Source: Jidongwangia harbinensis
GTDB taxonomy: Bacteria > Actinomycetota > Actinomycetes > Mycobacteriales > Micromonosporaceae
Reading direction: 5' to 3'
Assembly (NCBI RefSeq): GCF_020216025.1
Contig: NZ_JAIWNC010000051.1
Coordinates: 1 to 64,000, forward strand
DNA: 64,000 nucleotides
Shown one piece after another: positions 32,709-40,717 of this stretch. The number at the start of each line of letters is the position of its first letter. Within the stretch, counting starts at the first letter, position 1. Below the pieces are notes generated by a model. It did not search any database, was not told the origin of the DNA, and saw only the letters and a list, made by a program, of their open reading frames with translations. The position numbers were made by a program, and so were the translations under genes.

Positions 32709-33523
32709 ATGACGGGTTATCTGGATCTGCCGGATCAGCGGTCTACGTCGAGGAGCACGGCGGGGGGGAGCCGCTGTTCCTGCTGCACGGTGGCTTCGTC
32801 GGTGCGGAGTGCTGGGCGCGGCAGATTCCGGCGCTGTCCGCGGGCCACCACGTCTTCGTGCCCGAGCGGCGGGGCCATGGGCGCACGCCGGACGTGCCGG
32901 GGCCGTACACGACCGAGGCCATGGCGGCCGAGACCGCCGCCGTCATCCAGGCACTGGCCGAAGGGCCCGTGCACGTGGTGGGCTGGAGCGACGGGGCGTA
33001 TGTGGCGGCCCACCTCGCGCTGCACCGTCCCGACCTGGTGCGCAGCGCCGTACTCATCGGGCAGGCGCTGTCGGTGGACGGCGAGACCCGGGCCGTGCGG
33101 GCGCTCATGCACGATCCGGACCTCGCCGACTCGTTCCGGGCCGGCTTCGCGGACACCTCGCCGGACGGGCCCGACCACTACGACGTGGTCATCGACAAGA
33201 TCTTCACCATGTGGCGGAACCCGCTGGAGATGCCGATCGCGGAGCTGTCCCGGATCACCGCGCCGGTCCTGGTCATGCAGGGTGACGACGACGGCGTCCG
33301 GATCGAGTGGAATCTGGCACTCGCCCGGGCGCTGCCCCGGGGGCAGTTCGCCGTCGTTCCCGGCACCGGGCACGGCGCGCCCATCCAGAAGGCGGACCTG
33401 GTCAATCTCCTGATCCTCGACTTCCTGGCCGGGCAGCGGCCCGAGCCGGACGGCGCGGGATCGGCCCGTCCCCCGGAGCGGATGCTGGCCATGGGTGCGC
33501 TGCACGACGTACCCGCTGCGTAG
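32709..33523 (+). pseudogene. Alpha/beta hydrolase with N-terminal frameshift
   Basis: An alpha/beta hydrolase whose reading frame is broken. GGGAGG (32695-32700) and ATG 32709 begin 'MTGYLDLPD', but the conserved continuation 'AVYVEEHGGGEPLFLLHGG' is in the frame two bases on, joined to 'HVFVPERRGHGRTPDVPG' and the nucleophile elbow 'VVGWSDGAYVAAH' (Ser, base about 32990), 'VLVMQGDDDGV' (Asp) and 'GTGHGAPI' (His). One missing base near 32735-32740, after the GAT codon, would restore a 271-residue enzyme. No in-frame start exists upstream of GTG 32858, which lies after the oxyanion loop. Either a true pseudogene or a sequencing error; all three catalytic residues are intact. Confidence 0.8.
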
Positions 33524-33534
33524 ACTGGCTCGTC

Positions 33535-34620
33535 GTGAGCCTCACCATCGGAATCGTCGGCCTGCCCAACGTCGGCAAGAGCACCCTGTTCAACGCCCTG
33601 ACCAAGAACGACGTGCTCGCCGCGAACTACCCGTTCGCCACGATCGAGCCGAACGTCGGCGTGGTGGGGCTGCCCGACGACCGGCTGGCGAAGCTCGCCG
33701 AGATCTTCCACAGCGAAAAGATCATCCCGGCGCCGGTGTCGTTCGTCGACATCGCCGGCCTGGTGCGCGGCGCGTCGAAGGGGCAGGGCCGCGGCAACGC
33801 GTTCCTCGCCAACATCCGCGACGCCTCGGCGATCTGCCAGGTCGTCCGCGCCTTCTCGGACCCGAACGTGCTGCACGTGGACGGCAAGGTGTCGCCCGCC
33901 GACGACATCGAGACGATCAACACCGAACTCATCCTGGCCGACCTGCAGACCGTGGAGAAGGCGCTGCCCCGGCTGCAGAAGGAAGCCAAGCTGAAGAAGG
34001 ACCGGGCGCCGGCCGTGGCCGCCGCCGAGGCCGCGTTCAAGCTGCTCAACGACGGGGTCACGCTCTACCACGGTGCGGCCGCCGCGGGCATCGACACTGA
34101 CCAGCTCGCCGAGCTGCACCTGCTGACCATCAAGCCGTTCCTGTACGTGTTCAACGTCGACGAGGCGGAACTCGGCAACGCGGCCTTCCTGGACGAGATG
34201 CGGGCGCTGGTGGCGCCGGCCGACGCGGTCTTCATGGACGCCAAGATCGAGTCCGAGCTGATCGACCTGCCCGACGACGAGGCCATGGAACTACTGGAGT
34301 CGACCGGGCAGACCGAGCCCGGCCTGAACCAGCTGATCCGGGTCGGGTTCGCCACGCTGGGGTTGCAGACCTACCTCACCGCCGGTCCCAAGGAGTCGCG
34401 TGCCTGGGTGGTGCCGGTGGGCGCGACCGCACCGGAGGCGGCCGGCGTGATCCACTCCGACTTCCAGCGCGGCTTCATCAAGGCCGAGATCGTCAGCTTC
34501 GACGACCTGGTGGCGGCCGGCTCGATGTCGGCGGCCAAGGCCGCCGGCAAGGTGCGCATGGAGGGCAAGGACTACATCATGAAGGACGGCGATGTGGTCG
34601 AATTCAGATTTAATGTCTGA
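33535..34620 (+). CDS. ychF: YchF/OLA1-type P-loop ATPase
   Basis: A 361-residue cytosolic NTPase of the Obg family that prefers ATP and associates with ribosomes and stress responses. Walker A 'IGIVGLPNVGKSTLFNAL' starts at residue 5, G3 'VDIAGLVRGASKGQGRGNAF' lies near residue 65, and the G4 position reads 'VFNVDEAEL' (NxxE-type), the reason for ATP specificity. The C-terminal TGS domain ends with 'DFQRGFIKAEIVSFDDL' and 'DYIMKDGDVVEFRFNV'. GTG 33535 is chosen as the family start. It begins 12 bases after the frameshifted hydrolase. Confidence 0.97.
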   Translation: MSLTIGIVGLPNVGKSTLFNALTKNDVLAANYPFATIEPNVGVVGLPDDRLAKLAEIFHSEKIIPAPVSFVDIAGLVRGASKGQGRGNAFLANIRDASAICQVVRAFSDPNVLHVDGKVSPADDIETINTELILADLQTVEKALPRLQKEAKLKKDRAPAVAAAEAAFKLLNDGVTLYHGAAAAGIDTDQLAELHLLTIKPFLYVFNVDEAELGNAAFLDEMRALVAPADAVFMDAKIESELIDLPDDEAMELLESTGQTEPGLNQLIRVGFATLGLQTYLTAGPKESRAWVVPVGATAPEAAGVIHSDFQRGFIKAEIVSFDDLVAAGSMSAAKAAGKVRMEGKDYIMKDGDVVEFRFNV

Positions 34621-35575
34621 TTCCGGCCCAGCATCTGCCGCCTAGGGTCAGCGACCGCCAGCGGTATGTGGGCTCCGACGTAGCCGACCCGGCGTTCCGG
34701 GCGCGGCTCAGACCGACACCGGTCGAATGCCGAGGATCACCGATGACCCCGGTGGTCGAGCCGGTCGAGCTGGTCCGGCCGGTCCAGTCGGTGCGACGTT
34801 CGCGGCGGCACCATGAGCCGGCGCACCGACGGTCGCAGCAGCACCCGGCCGTCGGCCGTGACGGGATTCCGGCAGGCTTGCGCCGATGCGGCGCCGGGGG
34901 CGGTGTGCCGTCGTCGCATCGGCTCGGCTAGGCAGTACGCCCGGTGAACCGGCATTCGCTGCGCTTTCTCTGCTGCTCGATGACCGGCTGGCGGCTATGA
35001 CGTCCCGTGCTGGCCAGGCGCAGTTGGTCAGCTTGGTGGTGTCCTGGTACTCGGTCTGGATGCGCTTGGCGGGGGTGGAGCCGGACACCGTGCAGACCTC
35101 CTTGCCGGCAAGGTGTCCGGGTTGGTGATGGTGGAGGCGACGGGGACGAGCAGCGTTTCCGGCCGGCCGAGGGAGATCGTTCTTCGCGTCGTTATACGCC
35201 CGTGGACGATCGGCAGCCCGGGCCGGTCCGGCCCCGGCCGCATGGCGCACGCCGACCCGGCCCAAGATCTCAGTAGCTATCAGTAACTGTGGGGTATCGC
35301 GCCTCGGCGGCGCCGGGGATCGAAAATCGGCAGCTCAAGTGCCGCTTTCCGGACCAATGTGGTCGCTCCGGCGCGCCTTGGCGTGCCCTTGTGGACCACG
35401 CTCAGCAGTCCAATGTGCCAAATCCACAGGTTTCACTCGAACCACCGGCATCGCGTTTCCGTATTCGGGGTACAGAGAGTCACGCGGCGCCGCGCTTCCC
35501 TCCGGAGCATCCGGCGCCGTGGTCGGGAGACCGTCGTCAGACAGAGGAGCAGCCCGTGCACCGGAAGGGACACTG
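34621..35575. other. 955-bp region without an intact gene
   Basis: Several reading frames are open here but none shows protein-like composition or a start with a ribosome site. The recognisable content is a decayed fragment of a glutamate-binding protein on the minus strand (listed separately), a GGTCGAGCTGGTCCGGCCGG-type simple repeat near 34753-34795, and lower-GC DNA at 35270-35480 that probably holds the promoter of the peptidase gene. It looks like a scar of past insertion or deletion. Confidence 0.6.
35035..35195 (-). pseudogene. Remnant of glutamate ABC-transporter binding protein
   Basis: On the minus strand two overlapping frames together read 'ETLLVPVASTITNPDTL' and then 'AGKEVCTVSGSTPAKRIQ' followed by 'TEYQDTTKLT'. 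This matches the pattern of the glutamate/glutamine periplasmic-binding proteins, where '...DLAGKKVCSVxGSTP...' is a signature near the hinge. One base is missing between the two parts (at TTG-CCGGC, about 35102), and similarity stops on both sides after about 50 residues. Hence a fragment, not a gene. Assignment is from pattern memory and should be checked. Confidence 0.6.
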
Positions 35576-36283
35576 ATGGCAACGCTCGTACCGTGCCTCG
35601 ACGCGCTGCGGTCGGAGTTCAACCGCAACTTCCCGCGCCGCGACAAGAGCTCCGACGGATGGATCGGTGACGCCGCGCATCAGGCCAGCCGGTCGGACCA
35701 CAACCCGGACAGCCGCGGCATCGTGCACGCCATCGATGTCGACGAGGATCTGCGCGCTCCGGGAGCGTCGTTGCGCGAATGCGTCGAGGAGGTCGTTCGC
35801 CGGCACCGGGCCGGCCGGGACAACCGGCTCACGTACGTGATCTACGAGCGGACCATCTGGTCCGCCAGCTACGACTGGCGGCCGCGCGACTACAGCGGCT
35901 CCAACCCACACGACAAGCACGCCCATTTCAGCGCCAGCTACGTGCGGGCGCGCGAGAACAGCCGAGCTCCGTTCGGCGTGGAGGACATCGTGACTCAGGC
36001 GGATCGGGACGACATCGTCAGGCGCACCACCGCGGCCGTGGTCGCGGCACTCTCCGACCGGGACAAGCAGGCGGACGGCAGCTTCACCAGCATGATCGGC
36101 CGCAATGCGTTGGACCAGGGCATTCCGCCGGCCAACGGGGTCACCCCGCGGTGGGCGGCCTGGCGGGTGATGACCGACACCCGGACCCGGATCGTGGAAC
36201 TCGAGTCCATGATCGAGCAGCTGCAGACCAAGATCGACGGCCTCTCCCGCACCGCGAGCGCCCCGGCCCAGCAGGGCTACTGA
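35576..36283 (+). CDS. Phage-type M15-like peptidase with C-terminal helix
   Basis: A 235-residue protein. The N-terminal 125 residues resemble the D-Ala-D-Ala/L-Ala-D-Glu peptidase domain (peptidase M15 group) of actinophage endolysins: 'HQASRSDHNPDSRGIVHAID' carries the first zinc His and Asp, and 'NPHDKHAHFSASYVRA' the last His. The C-terminal part (about 135-235) is polar and ends in a coiled coil ('TRIVELESMIEQLQTKIDGL'), perhaps for oligomerisation. No signal peptide is seen, as in phage lysins. GGAAGGGA precedes ATG 35576. No other phage genes are nearby, so it may be a domesticated lysin. Confidence 0.75.
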   Translation: MATLVPCLDALRSEFNRNFPRRDKSSDGWIGDAAHQASRSDHNPDSRGIVHAIDVDEDLRAPGASLRECVEEVVRRHRAGRDNRLTYVIYERTIWSASYDWRPRDYSGSNPHDKHAHFSASYVRARENSRAPFGVEDIVTQADRDDIVRRTTAAVVAALSDRDKQADGSFTSMIGRNALDQGIPPANGVTPRWAAWRVMTDTRTRIVELESMIEQLQTKIDGLSRTASAPAQQGY

Positions 36284-36290
36284 GCGAGCA

Positions 36291-36323
36291 CGGTGCCGGC
36301 GGCCCGGACGGCCGCCGGCACCG
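36291..36323. terminator. Terminator after the M15-like gene
   Basis: A 14-bp perfect GC stem (36291-36304 with 36310-36323; CGGTGCCGGCGGCC arm) with a 5-base loop begins seven bases after the stop codon. Confidence 0.7.
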
Positions 36324-36341
36324 CGTTGCGGCGCGAGCCCC

Positions 36342-36433
36342 GCTCGTTGACGGCTGTCGGCACCGATCGTCGGGTTGCGGGGCGGGCTCGGCTCGTTGGC
36401 GGCTGTCGGCACTGATCGTCGGGTTGCGGGGCG
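36342..36433. repeat. 43-bp direct repeat, 49-bp period
   Basis: Two 43-bp copies (36342-36384, 36391-36433) share GCTCGTTG-CGGCTGTCGGCAC-GATCGTCGGGTTGCGGGGCG with two differences. A partial third copy may precede them at 36322-36341. It fills the gap before a membrane-protein gene. Confidence 0.85.
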
Positions 36434-36504
36434 TACCTGCTGGGCACGGGCAACCGGGTTCTGGGCGGCTCGGATCTTTGACAATCGCCGCTAGCGTCGG
36501 GTGA

Positions 36505-37011
36505 ATGGTAGGAACGAAGACGTACGCCGGCGCGTTCTCGGCGGCGGCCATCCACGCCGTGTCGACCGGCACGTGGGTCGCAGCCGGAGCGCTGTCACCC
36601 GGAAAGCGCCGGGCGCTGCGAGCCGGTGTGCTGCTCGCCGACATGGCCATCGCGGCCACCCAGCTCGCCCGGGAGCGGAAGAGCGCACCCGCCGAGCCGC
36701 GCCTCCTGGAAACCCCGATCCTCCTCAAGGACGTCACCGCGCCCGAGCCTGGGAAACCGGCCGACCGGACCCTTTCCCAGAAGACCGCAGTGGTGTCCAT
36801 GGTGCTGTCGGGAGGCCTGGCGATCGGCGGACGGCAGCTCCAGAAACGCTGGCTGGCGCGCCTGACCCGGGCCGGGCACCCTCATCCGCACCGGGCGCTC
36901 GGAATCCGGATGGGCCTGTTGAGCGTCGCCCTGGCGCTGCCCTCCGATCTCCTGGAGGTGGCCGAGGCCCGGCGTGCGGCCCGGGCGGGGGATACGCCAC
37001 CGCTCGGCTAG
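36505..37011 (+). CDS. Small membrane protein, unknown function
   Basis: A 168-residue protein with hydrophobic segments near residues 5-28, 35-55, 92-112 and 130-150, so probably an integral membrane protein. Loops are rich in Arg, Lys and Pro. I recognise no motif. ATG 36505 is used; the upstream 'AGCGTCGGGTGA' is a poor ribosome site, so expression may be low or the start different. The gene lies between a repeat and an MFS transporter (42-base gap), with which it may be cotranscribed. Confidence 0.6.
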   Translation: MVGTKTYAGAFSAAAIHAVSTGTWVAAGALSPGKRRALRAGVLLADMAIAATQLARERKSAPAEPRLLETPILLKDVTAPEPGKPADRTLSQKTAVVSMVLSGGLAIGGRQLQKRWLARLTRAGHPHPHRALGIRMGLLSVALALPSDLLEVAEARRAARAGDTPPLG

Positions 37012-37053
37012 ATCGGTTGACCTCGAGCGGGCTTGAGGCCGTAGCGTCGCGGC

Positions 37054-38526
37054 ATGGTGGGGACGCTGCAGCGAGAGCCCGGGATTCTTCGACGGCCGTA
37101 CGCCCTGCCGACGATCGGCTCGTGGAGTCTGGTCTTCCTGGCGGCCTTCGAGTCGTTGGCGGTCACCACGATCATGCCGATCGTCACCGCGGACCTCGAC
37201 GGGCGCGCGCTGTACTCGGTGGCCTTCTCGGCGGCGCTGGCGGCCGGGGTGATCGGCATGGTGATGTTCGGCTCGTGGGCCGACCGCGTCGGCCCGGCCC
37301 GGCCACTGCTCACCGCGATCGGGCTGTTCGGGGCGGGGCTCGTGCTGGCCGGCTCGGCATCCACGATGACGGTCTTCGTCGGCGGCCGGTTCCTGCAGGG
37401 GCTGGGTGCGGGCGGGATCACGGTCGCGCTGTACGTGCTGGTCGCCAAGATGTACCCGCCGGTCCTGCACATCAGGATCTTCGGTGCGTTCGCGACGGCG
37501 TGGGTTCTGCCGTCCATGATCGGGCCGTTCGCGGCCGGCCTGGTGGCGGACGCCTGGGGCTGGCACTGGGTCTTCCTGGGCGTCCTCGTCCTGGTCGCGG
37601 CCGCCACCGCGATGATCGTCCCGGCCCTGCGCGAGCACCACACGAGAACCGGCCCGGGTCCGGCGGAGCCGTCGGACACCAGTGCGGGGCCGGACCTGGT
37701 GGAGTCGTCGGGCACCAGTGCGGGGCCGGATCTGGTGGAGCCTCCCGGCCCTCGGGCGACGGGATCGGAACGGACCGGCGGCGGACGGAGCGCGGGGAGG
37801 CGGACCGGCGCGGCCGTCGTGGTGGCGACCGCGGTCGTCGCGCTCGGGTACGCCGTCGAGCTGGACGGCGGGCTGGCCTGGTTGGTCGCGCCCGCGGTGC
37901 TCGGTGTGGTGGCGTACGCCGCTCGGGGTCTGCTCCCGGCCGGCACCTATCGGGCCAAGCCCGGTCTGCCCGCGGCCGTCCTGCTCTGCGGCGTGGCCGG
38001 CGCGGTCTTCTACGGCACCGAGGTGTACCTGCCGCTGTTGTTGCAGGAGCGGTACGGACTGCCGGCCTGGCTCGCCGGGGTCACGCTGACCGCGGCGGCC
38101 GTGGCGTGGGCGCTGGCCTCCGCGCTGCAGGGCCGCCTGGGCGACCGGCTGTCCCCCCGGCGCGCGGTGACCGCCGGTGCGGTGGTGCTGGCCGCGGGCG
38201 CGGTCACCGAGTTGGTCACCGTGGCGCTGATGCTGCCGGCGGCGGTGGTGACGGCCGGCTGGTTCCTGGCGGGGGCCGGCATGGGCACGTTGTATCCGCG
38301 GATGGGCACGCTGGTGCTGGCCTATTCGGAGCCGGGCCGGGAGGGGTTCAACACCTCTGCCAAGAGCATCACGGACGCGGTCGGCGGCAGTGTGGCGTTG
38401 GCGCTCGCGGGGCTGATCTTCGGTGCGCTGGGCGCGGCGTCGACGCGGGCGCCGTACCTCGGCGTGATGGCCTTCACCAGCGTGATCGGCCTGAGCGCGG
38501 TGCTCCTGGCCCGCCGGGTGGGGTAA
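37054..38526 (+). CDS. Major facilitator superfamily transporter (drug-efflux type)
   Basis: A 490-residue MFS protein with about 14 hydrophobic helices, the layout of the DHA2 drug:H+ antiporter group. 'FGSWADRVGPARPLLTAIGL' region is the loop 2-3 signature near residue 78, and 'GRFLQGLGAGGITVALYV' and 'AWVLPSMIGPFAAGLVADAW' (motif C) follow. A hydrophilic central loop (about residues 195-250) contains a duplicated decapeptide-type unit 'TSAGPDLVE' encoded by a 33/45-base repeat at about 37678-37742. Substrate unknown; efflux of a toxic compound is the usual role. A strong convergent terminator follows. Confidence 0.9.
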   Translation: MVGTLQREPGILRRPYALPTIGSWSLVFLAAFESLAVTTIMPIVTADLDGRALYSVAFSAALAAGVIGMVMFGSWADRVGPARPLLTAIGLFGAGLVLAGSASTMTVFVGGRFLQGLGAGGITVALYVLVAKMYPPVLHIRIFGAFATAWVLPSMIGPFAAGLVADAWGWHWVFLGVLVLVAAATAMIVPALREHHTRTGPGPAEPSDTSAGPDLVESSGTSAGPDLVEPPGPRATGSERTGGGRSAGRRTGAAVVVATAVVALGYAVELDGGLAWLVAPAVLGVVAYAARGLLPAGTYRAKPGLPAAVLLCGVAGAVFYGTEVYLPLLLQERYGLPAWLAGVTLTAAAVAWALASALQGRLGDRLSPRRAVTAGAVVLAAGAVTELVTVALMLPAAVVTAGWFLAGAGMGTLYPRMGTLVLAYSEPGREGFNTSAKSITDAVGGSVALALAGLIFGALGAASTRAPYLGVMAFTSVIGLSAVLLARRVG

Positions 38527-38550
38527 GCCCCAGCCGGGTGACTAAAGGCG

Positions 38551-38589
38551 GGTGCGGGTGGGGCCCGGCCGGTGCCGGGCCCCCGCACC
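38551..38589. terminator. Bidirectional terminator between MFS and SRPBCC genes
   Basis: A long GC hairpin (inner stem GGGGCCCGGC / GCCGGGCCCC, outer stem GGTGCG / CGCACC with a 3-base bulge) lies between two convergent genes and can serve both. Confidence 0.75.
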
Positions 38590-38590
38590 G

Positions 38591-39085
38591 TCAGGACAGC
38601 TCGACCGCGACCTTCTCCAGGTGGTCGAGGGATTCCTGCATGCCGCCCTCCATGCCGGAGGCGATGACCGCGTCGCGGTCGGCCTGGTCCCGGTACGCGC
38701 ACAGCATCTCCATGTGCGTGCGGCCGTCCTTCTCGGTCAGCGTCGTGGTGATCACGCCGACGTGGTCGTCCGGGTCGGGGAGGCCCTCGAAGATCTCCGT
38801 GTGGACCAGCCGGTCGGGTGCGTCGATCTCGCGGTACTCGCCGCGGAACGCCACCTCGAAGCCGCCGTTGGCCTCCATCACGTAACGCCAGGCGCCGCCG
38901 ACCCGCAGGTCGATGTCGGCGGCGGTGACCTTGCCCTTGTCGCCGGCCCACCAGCGCCGGACGAGTTCCGGTGTGGTGTACGCCCGCCAGACCAGGTGCC
39001 GGGGTGCGTTGAACTCGCGGGTGATCAGGATCTGGTTGTCGCCCGGCAGGGTGACCTTGGCCGTGCCGCTAGTCGTCGTGGTCAT
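38591..39085 (-). CDS. SRPBCC (AHSA1-like) domain protein
   Basis: A 164-residue START-like fold protein of the AHSA1/YndB group. 'ILITREFNAPRHLVWRAYT' and 'PELVRRWWAGDKGKV' open the domain, 'YREIDAPDRLVHTEIFEG' lies near residue 85, and 'SGMEGGMQESLDHLEKV' forms the C-terminal helix. Such proteins bind hydrophobic ligands in a deep cavity; no ligand is known. It overlaps the upstream ArsR gene by 17 bases, the common ArsR-SRPBCC pairing, so the ArsR protein probably controls it. Confidence 0.93.
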   Translation of the reverse strand: MTTTTSGTAKVTLPGDNQILITREFNAPRHLVWRAYTTPELVRRWWAGDKGKVTAADIDLRVGGAWRYVMEANGGFEVAFRGEYREIDAPDRLVHTEIFEGLPDPDDHVGVITTTLTEKDGRTHMEMLCAYRDQADRDAVIASGMEGGMQESLDHLEKVAVELS

Positions 39086-39422
39086 TGTCGTGCTCCGTTT
39101 CCTTGAGTTCGTCGAGAACCGAGTCCATCAGGTCGAACCGCTTGTTCCAGGACTGTTCGTACTTGCTGAGCCAGTCGTGGAGGGGTTTGAGCGGTTCCGC
39201 GTTGAGCCGGTACATCCGCTGCCGCCCTTCGTCGCGGACGTGCACGAGATCCACCTCGCGCAGCACCCGCAGGTGCTTGGACACCTGCGGCTGCGCCAGG
39301 CCGAGAAGCTGGACGAGATCGTTGACCGGCCGCTCGCCGGTGGCGAGGAGGTCGAGGATCTGCCGGCGCCGGGGCTCGGCGACCGCGTTGAACGCGTCGG
39401 TGGTAGTTGCTGCTCGTGCCAT
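39069..39422 (-). CDS. ArsR-family transcriptional regulator
   Basis: A 117-residue winged-helix repressor. 'NAVAEPRRRQILDLLATGER' and 'VNDLVQLLGLAQPQVSKHLRVL' form the recognition helix-turn-helix, and 'VHVRDEGRQRMYRLNAEPLK' the wing. No metal-binding Cys pair ('CVC') is present, so it belongs to the non-metal SRPBCC-linked group. ATG 39422. It has a very short or absent leader, with a 22-bp inverted-repeat operator overlapping its promoter just upstream (39429-39456). Confidence 0.93.
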   Translation of the reverse strand: MARAATTTDAFNAVAEPRRRQILDLLATGERPVNDLVQLLGLAQPQVSKHLRVLREVDLVHVRDEGRQRMYRLNAEPLKPLHDWLSKYEQSWNKRFDLMDSVLDELKETEHDNDHDD

Positions 39423-39428
39423 GACCCA

Positions 39429-39456
39429 ATCGTATACCTATAAGGGAATACGTCAA
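39429..39456 (-). promoter_or_regulatory. ArsR promoter with overlapping operator
   Basis: Read on the minus strand, TTGACG (plus 39451-39456) and TACGAT (plus 39429-39434) are -35 and -10 boxes 16 bases apart. The 22-bp imperfect palindrome CGTAT-T-CC-CTTATA-GG-T-ATACG (39431-39452) lies between them, ideal for autorepression. The -10 is only seven bases from the ATG, suggesting a leaderless message. Confidence 0.7.
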
Positions 39457-39491
39457 GGAGTTCGGGGTCGCCGGACGTGCAAGAGGGAAAT

Positions 39492-39980
39492 TCAGGGGCG
39501 CGCCATGGCGTTCAGGGCCGCCGCCAGCTGGTTCAGGTCGATCTCCGAGAGGTGGTCGAAGATGTGCCGGCGCACGCTGGCCAGGTGGGACGGCCACGCC
39601 TGCCGCAGCCGGGTCAGTCCCGCGTCGGTCAGGACCGCTTCCAGCCCGCGGGCGTCCCGTTCGCACCGGATCCGGTCGAGGTAGCCGAGCGACTCCAGCT
39701 TGCCGGCGAGGCGGGTCATCCCGCTCAGGGACATGTCGCAGGCGGCCGCCAGCTCGCTCATCCGCATCCGTTGCCCGGGGGCCTCGGAGAGCTGGCGCAG
39801 GGCGGAATACTCGCTGAGAGACATTCGTTGGTGTCGCTCGAGATCGGCGTCCATCACCCGGGGGAGGACCAGGATCAATCGACCGAGGGCGCGCATGACC
39901 GCTTCCTCGTCGGTGCTCAGCGGCAGCGGGTCGGCCGGTCGGTCATCGGCCCCTGAGCTGGACCGGGACGTGGCGGACAT
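39492..39980 (-). CDS. MarR-family transcriptional regulator
   Basis: A 162-residue MarR-type winged-helix regulator. 'HQRMSLSEYSALRQLSEAPG' leads into 'MRMSELAAACDMSLSGMTRL' (helix-turn-helix), followed by 'LESLGYLDRIRCERDARGLE' (wing) and helices for dimerisation. MarR proteins respond to small phenolic or oxidising ligands. ATG 39980 is used; an upstream extension is open but overlaps the divergent promoter. It is divergent from an FMN reductase that it probably controls. Confidence 0.92.
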   Translation of the reverse strand: MSATSRSSSGADDRPADPLPLSTDEEAVMRALGRLILVLPRVMDADLERHQRMSLSEYSALRQLSEAPGQRMRMSELAAACDMSLSGMTRLAGKLESLGYLDRIRCERDARGLEAVLTDAGLTRLRQAWPSHLASVRRHIFDHLSEIDLNQLAAALNAMARP

Positions 39981-39998
39981 GACATTGATCGTACGGCC

Positions 39999-40027
39999 TT
40001 GACCGGTGTCTGCCCATGCGATAGTTG
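39999..40027 (+). promoter_or_regulatory. Candidate promoter of the FMN reductase gene
   Basis: TTGACC (39999-40004) and TAGTTG (40022-40027) are separated by 17 bases and precede the FMN reductase gene. TTTG-ACGTAG-CAAA at 40028-40041 is a short inverted repeat that MarR could bind. Confidence 0.45.
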
Positions 40028-40060
40028 TTTGACGTAGCAAAAATGAGAGGACACACTGAG

Positions 40061-40630
40061 ATGACGAAGATCGGGATCATCCTCGGCAGCACGCGGCCGG
40101 GCCGCAACGGCGAGGCCGTGGCGAAATGGGTGCTCGAGCTGGCCCAGCAGCGCACGGACGTGGAGTTCGAGCTCGTCGATCTGCTGGACTACAAGCTGCC
40201 GCACCTGGACGAGGCGGTGCCGCCGTCGATGGGGCAGTACAGCCAGCCGCACACCCGCGAGTGGGCGGAGAAGATCGCGTCCTTCGACGGCTACGTCATG
40301 GTCACTCCCGAGTACAACCACTCCACCTCGGGTGCGCTGAAGAACGCGATCGACTTCCTGTTCGCCGAGTGGAACAACAAGGCCGTCGGCTTCGTCAGCT
40401 ACGGCGCGCTGGGCGGTGCGCGCGCCGTCGAGCACCTCCGGCTGATCGCCGGGGAGCTGATGATGGCGGACGTACGCGCGCAGGTCACGCTGTCGCTGGC
40501 CACCGATTTCCGGAACTACAGCGAGTTCACGCCGGGCGGGCACCAGGCCGCCGCGCTGACCACGATGCTCGATCAGCTGGTGGCGTGGAGCACGGCGCTG
40601 GCGCCGCTGCGGGCCCCGGCAACGGCCTGA
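40061..40630 (+). CDS. NADPH-dependent FMN reductase
   Basis: A 189-residue flavodoxin-fold oxidoreductase that reduces FMN or quinone-like substrates with NAD(P)H. 'IILGSTRPGRNGEAVAKWV' binds FMN phosphate near residue 6, and 'MVTPEYNHSTSGALKNAIDF' near residue 82 binds the flavin ring. 'GFVSYGALGGARAVEHLR' near residue 112 completes the family pattern. ATG 40061 is preceded by GAGAGGACACAC; an ATG at 40043 is possible. Paired with the divergent MarR gene, it likely detoxifies electrophiles or quinones. Confidence 0.95.
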   Translation: MTKIGIILGSTRPGRNGEAVAKWVLELAQQRTDVEFELVDLLDYKLPHLDEAVPPSMGQYSQPHTREWAEKIASFDGYVMVTPEYNHSTSGALKNAIDFLFAEWNNKAVGFVSYGALGGARAVEHLRLIAGELMMADVRAQVTLSLATDFRNYSEFTPGGHQAAALTTMLDQLVAWSTALAPLRAPATA

Positions 40631-40646
40631 CCGCGCCTTGGTGACG

Positions 40647-40683
40647 GCCGTGCCGGTCCACCTTTCGGGGTCGTCGGCACGGC
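40647..40683 (+). terminator. Hairpin after the FMN reductase gene
   Basis: GCCGTGCCG (40647-40655) and CGGCACGGC (40675-40683) form a 9-bp stem with a 19-base loop, 16 bases after the stop codon. Confidence 0.5.
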
Positions 40684-40717
40684 TTGCATCGCGGCGTGGA
40701 GCCTGCACAATGCTCTG

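Noticed and set aside
34621..35575. tRNA gene or attachment site in the long gap
   Set aside because: No TTCGANTC T-loop with a matching acceptor stem could be found.
35576..36283. Prophage
   Set aside because: Only one phage-type gene is present; no integrase, capsid, terminase or holin nearby.
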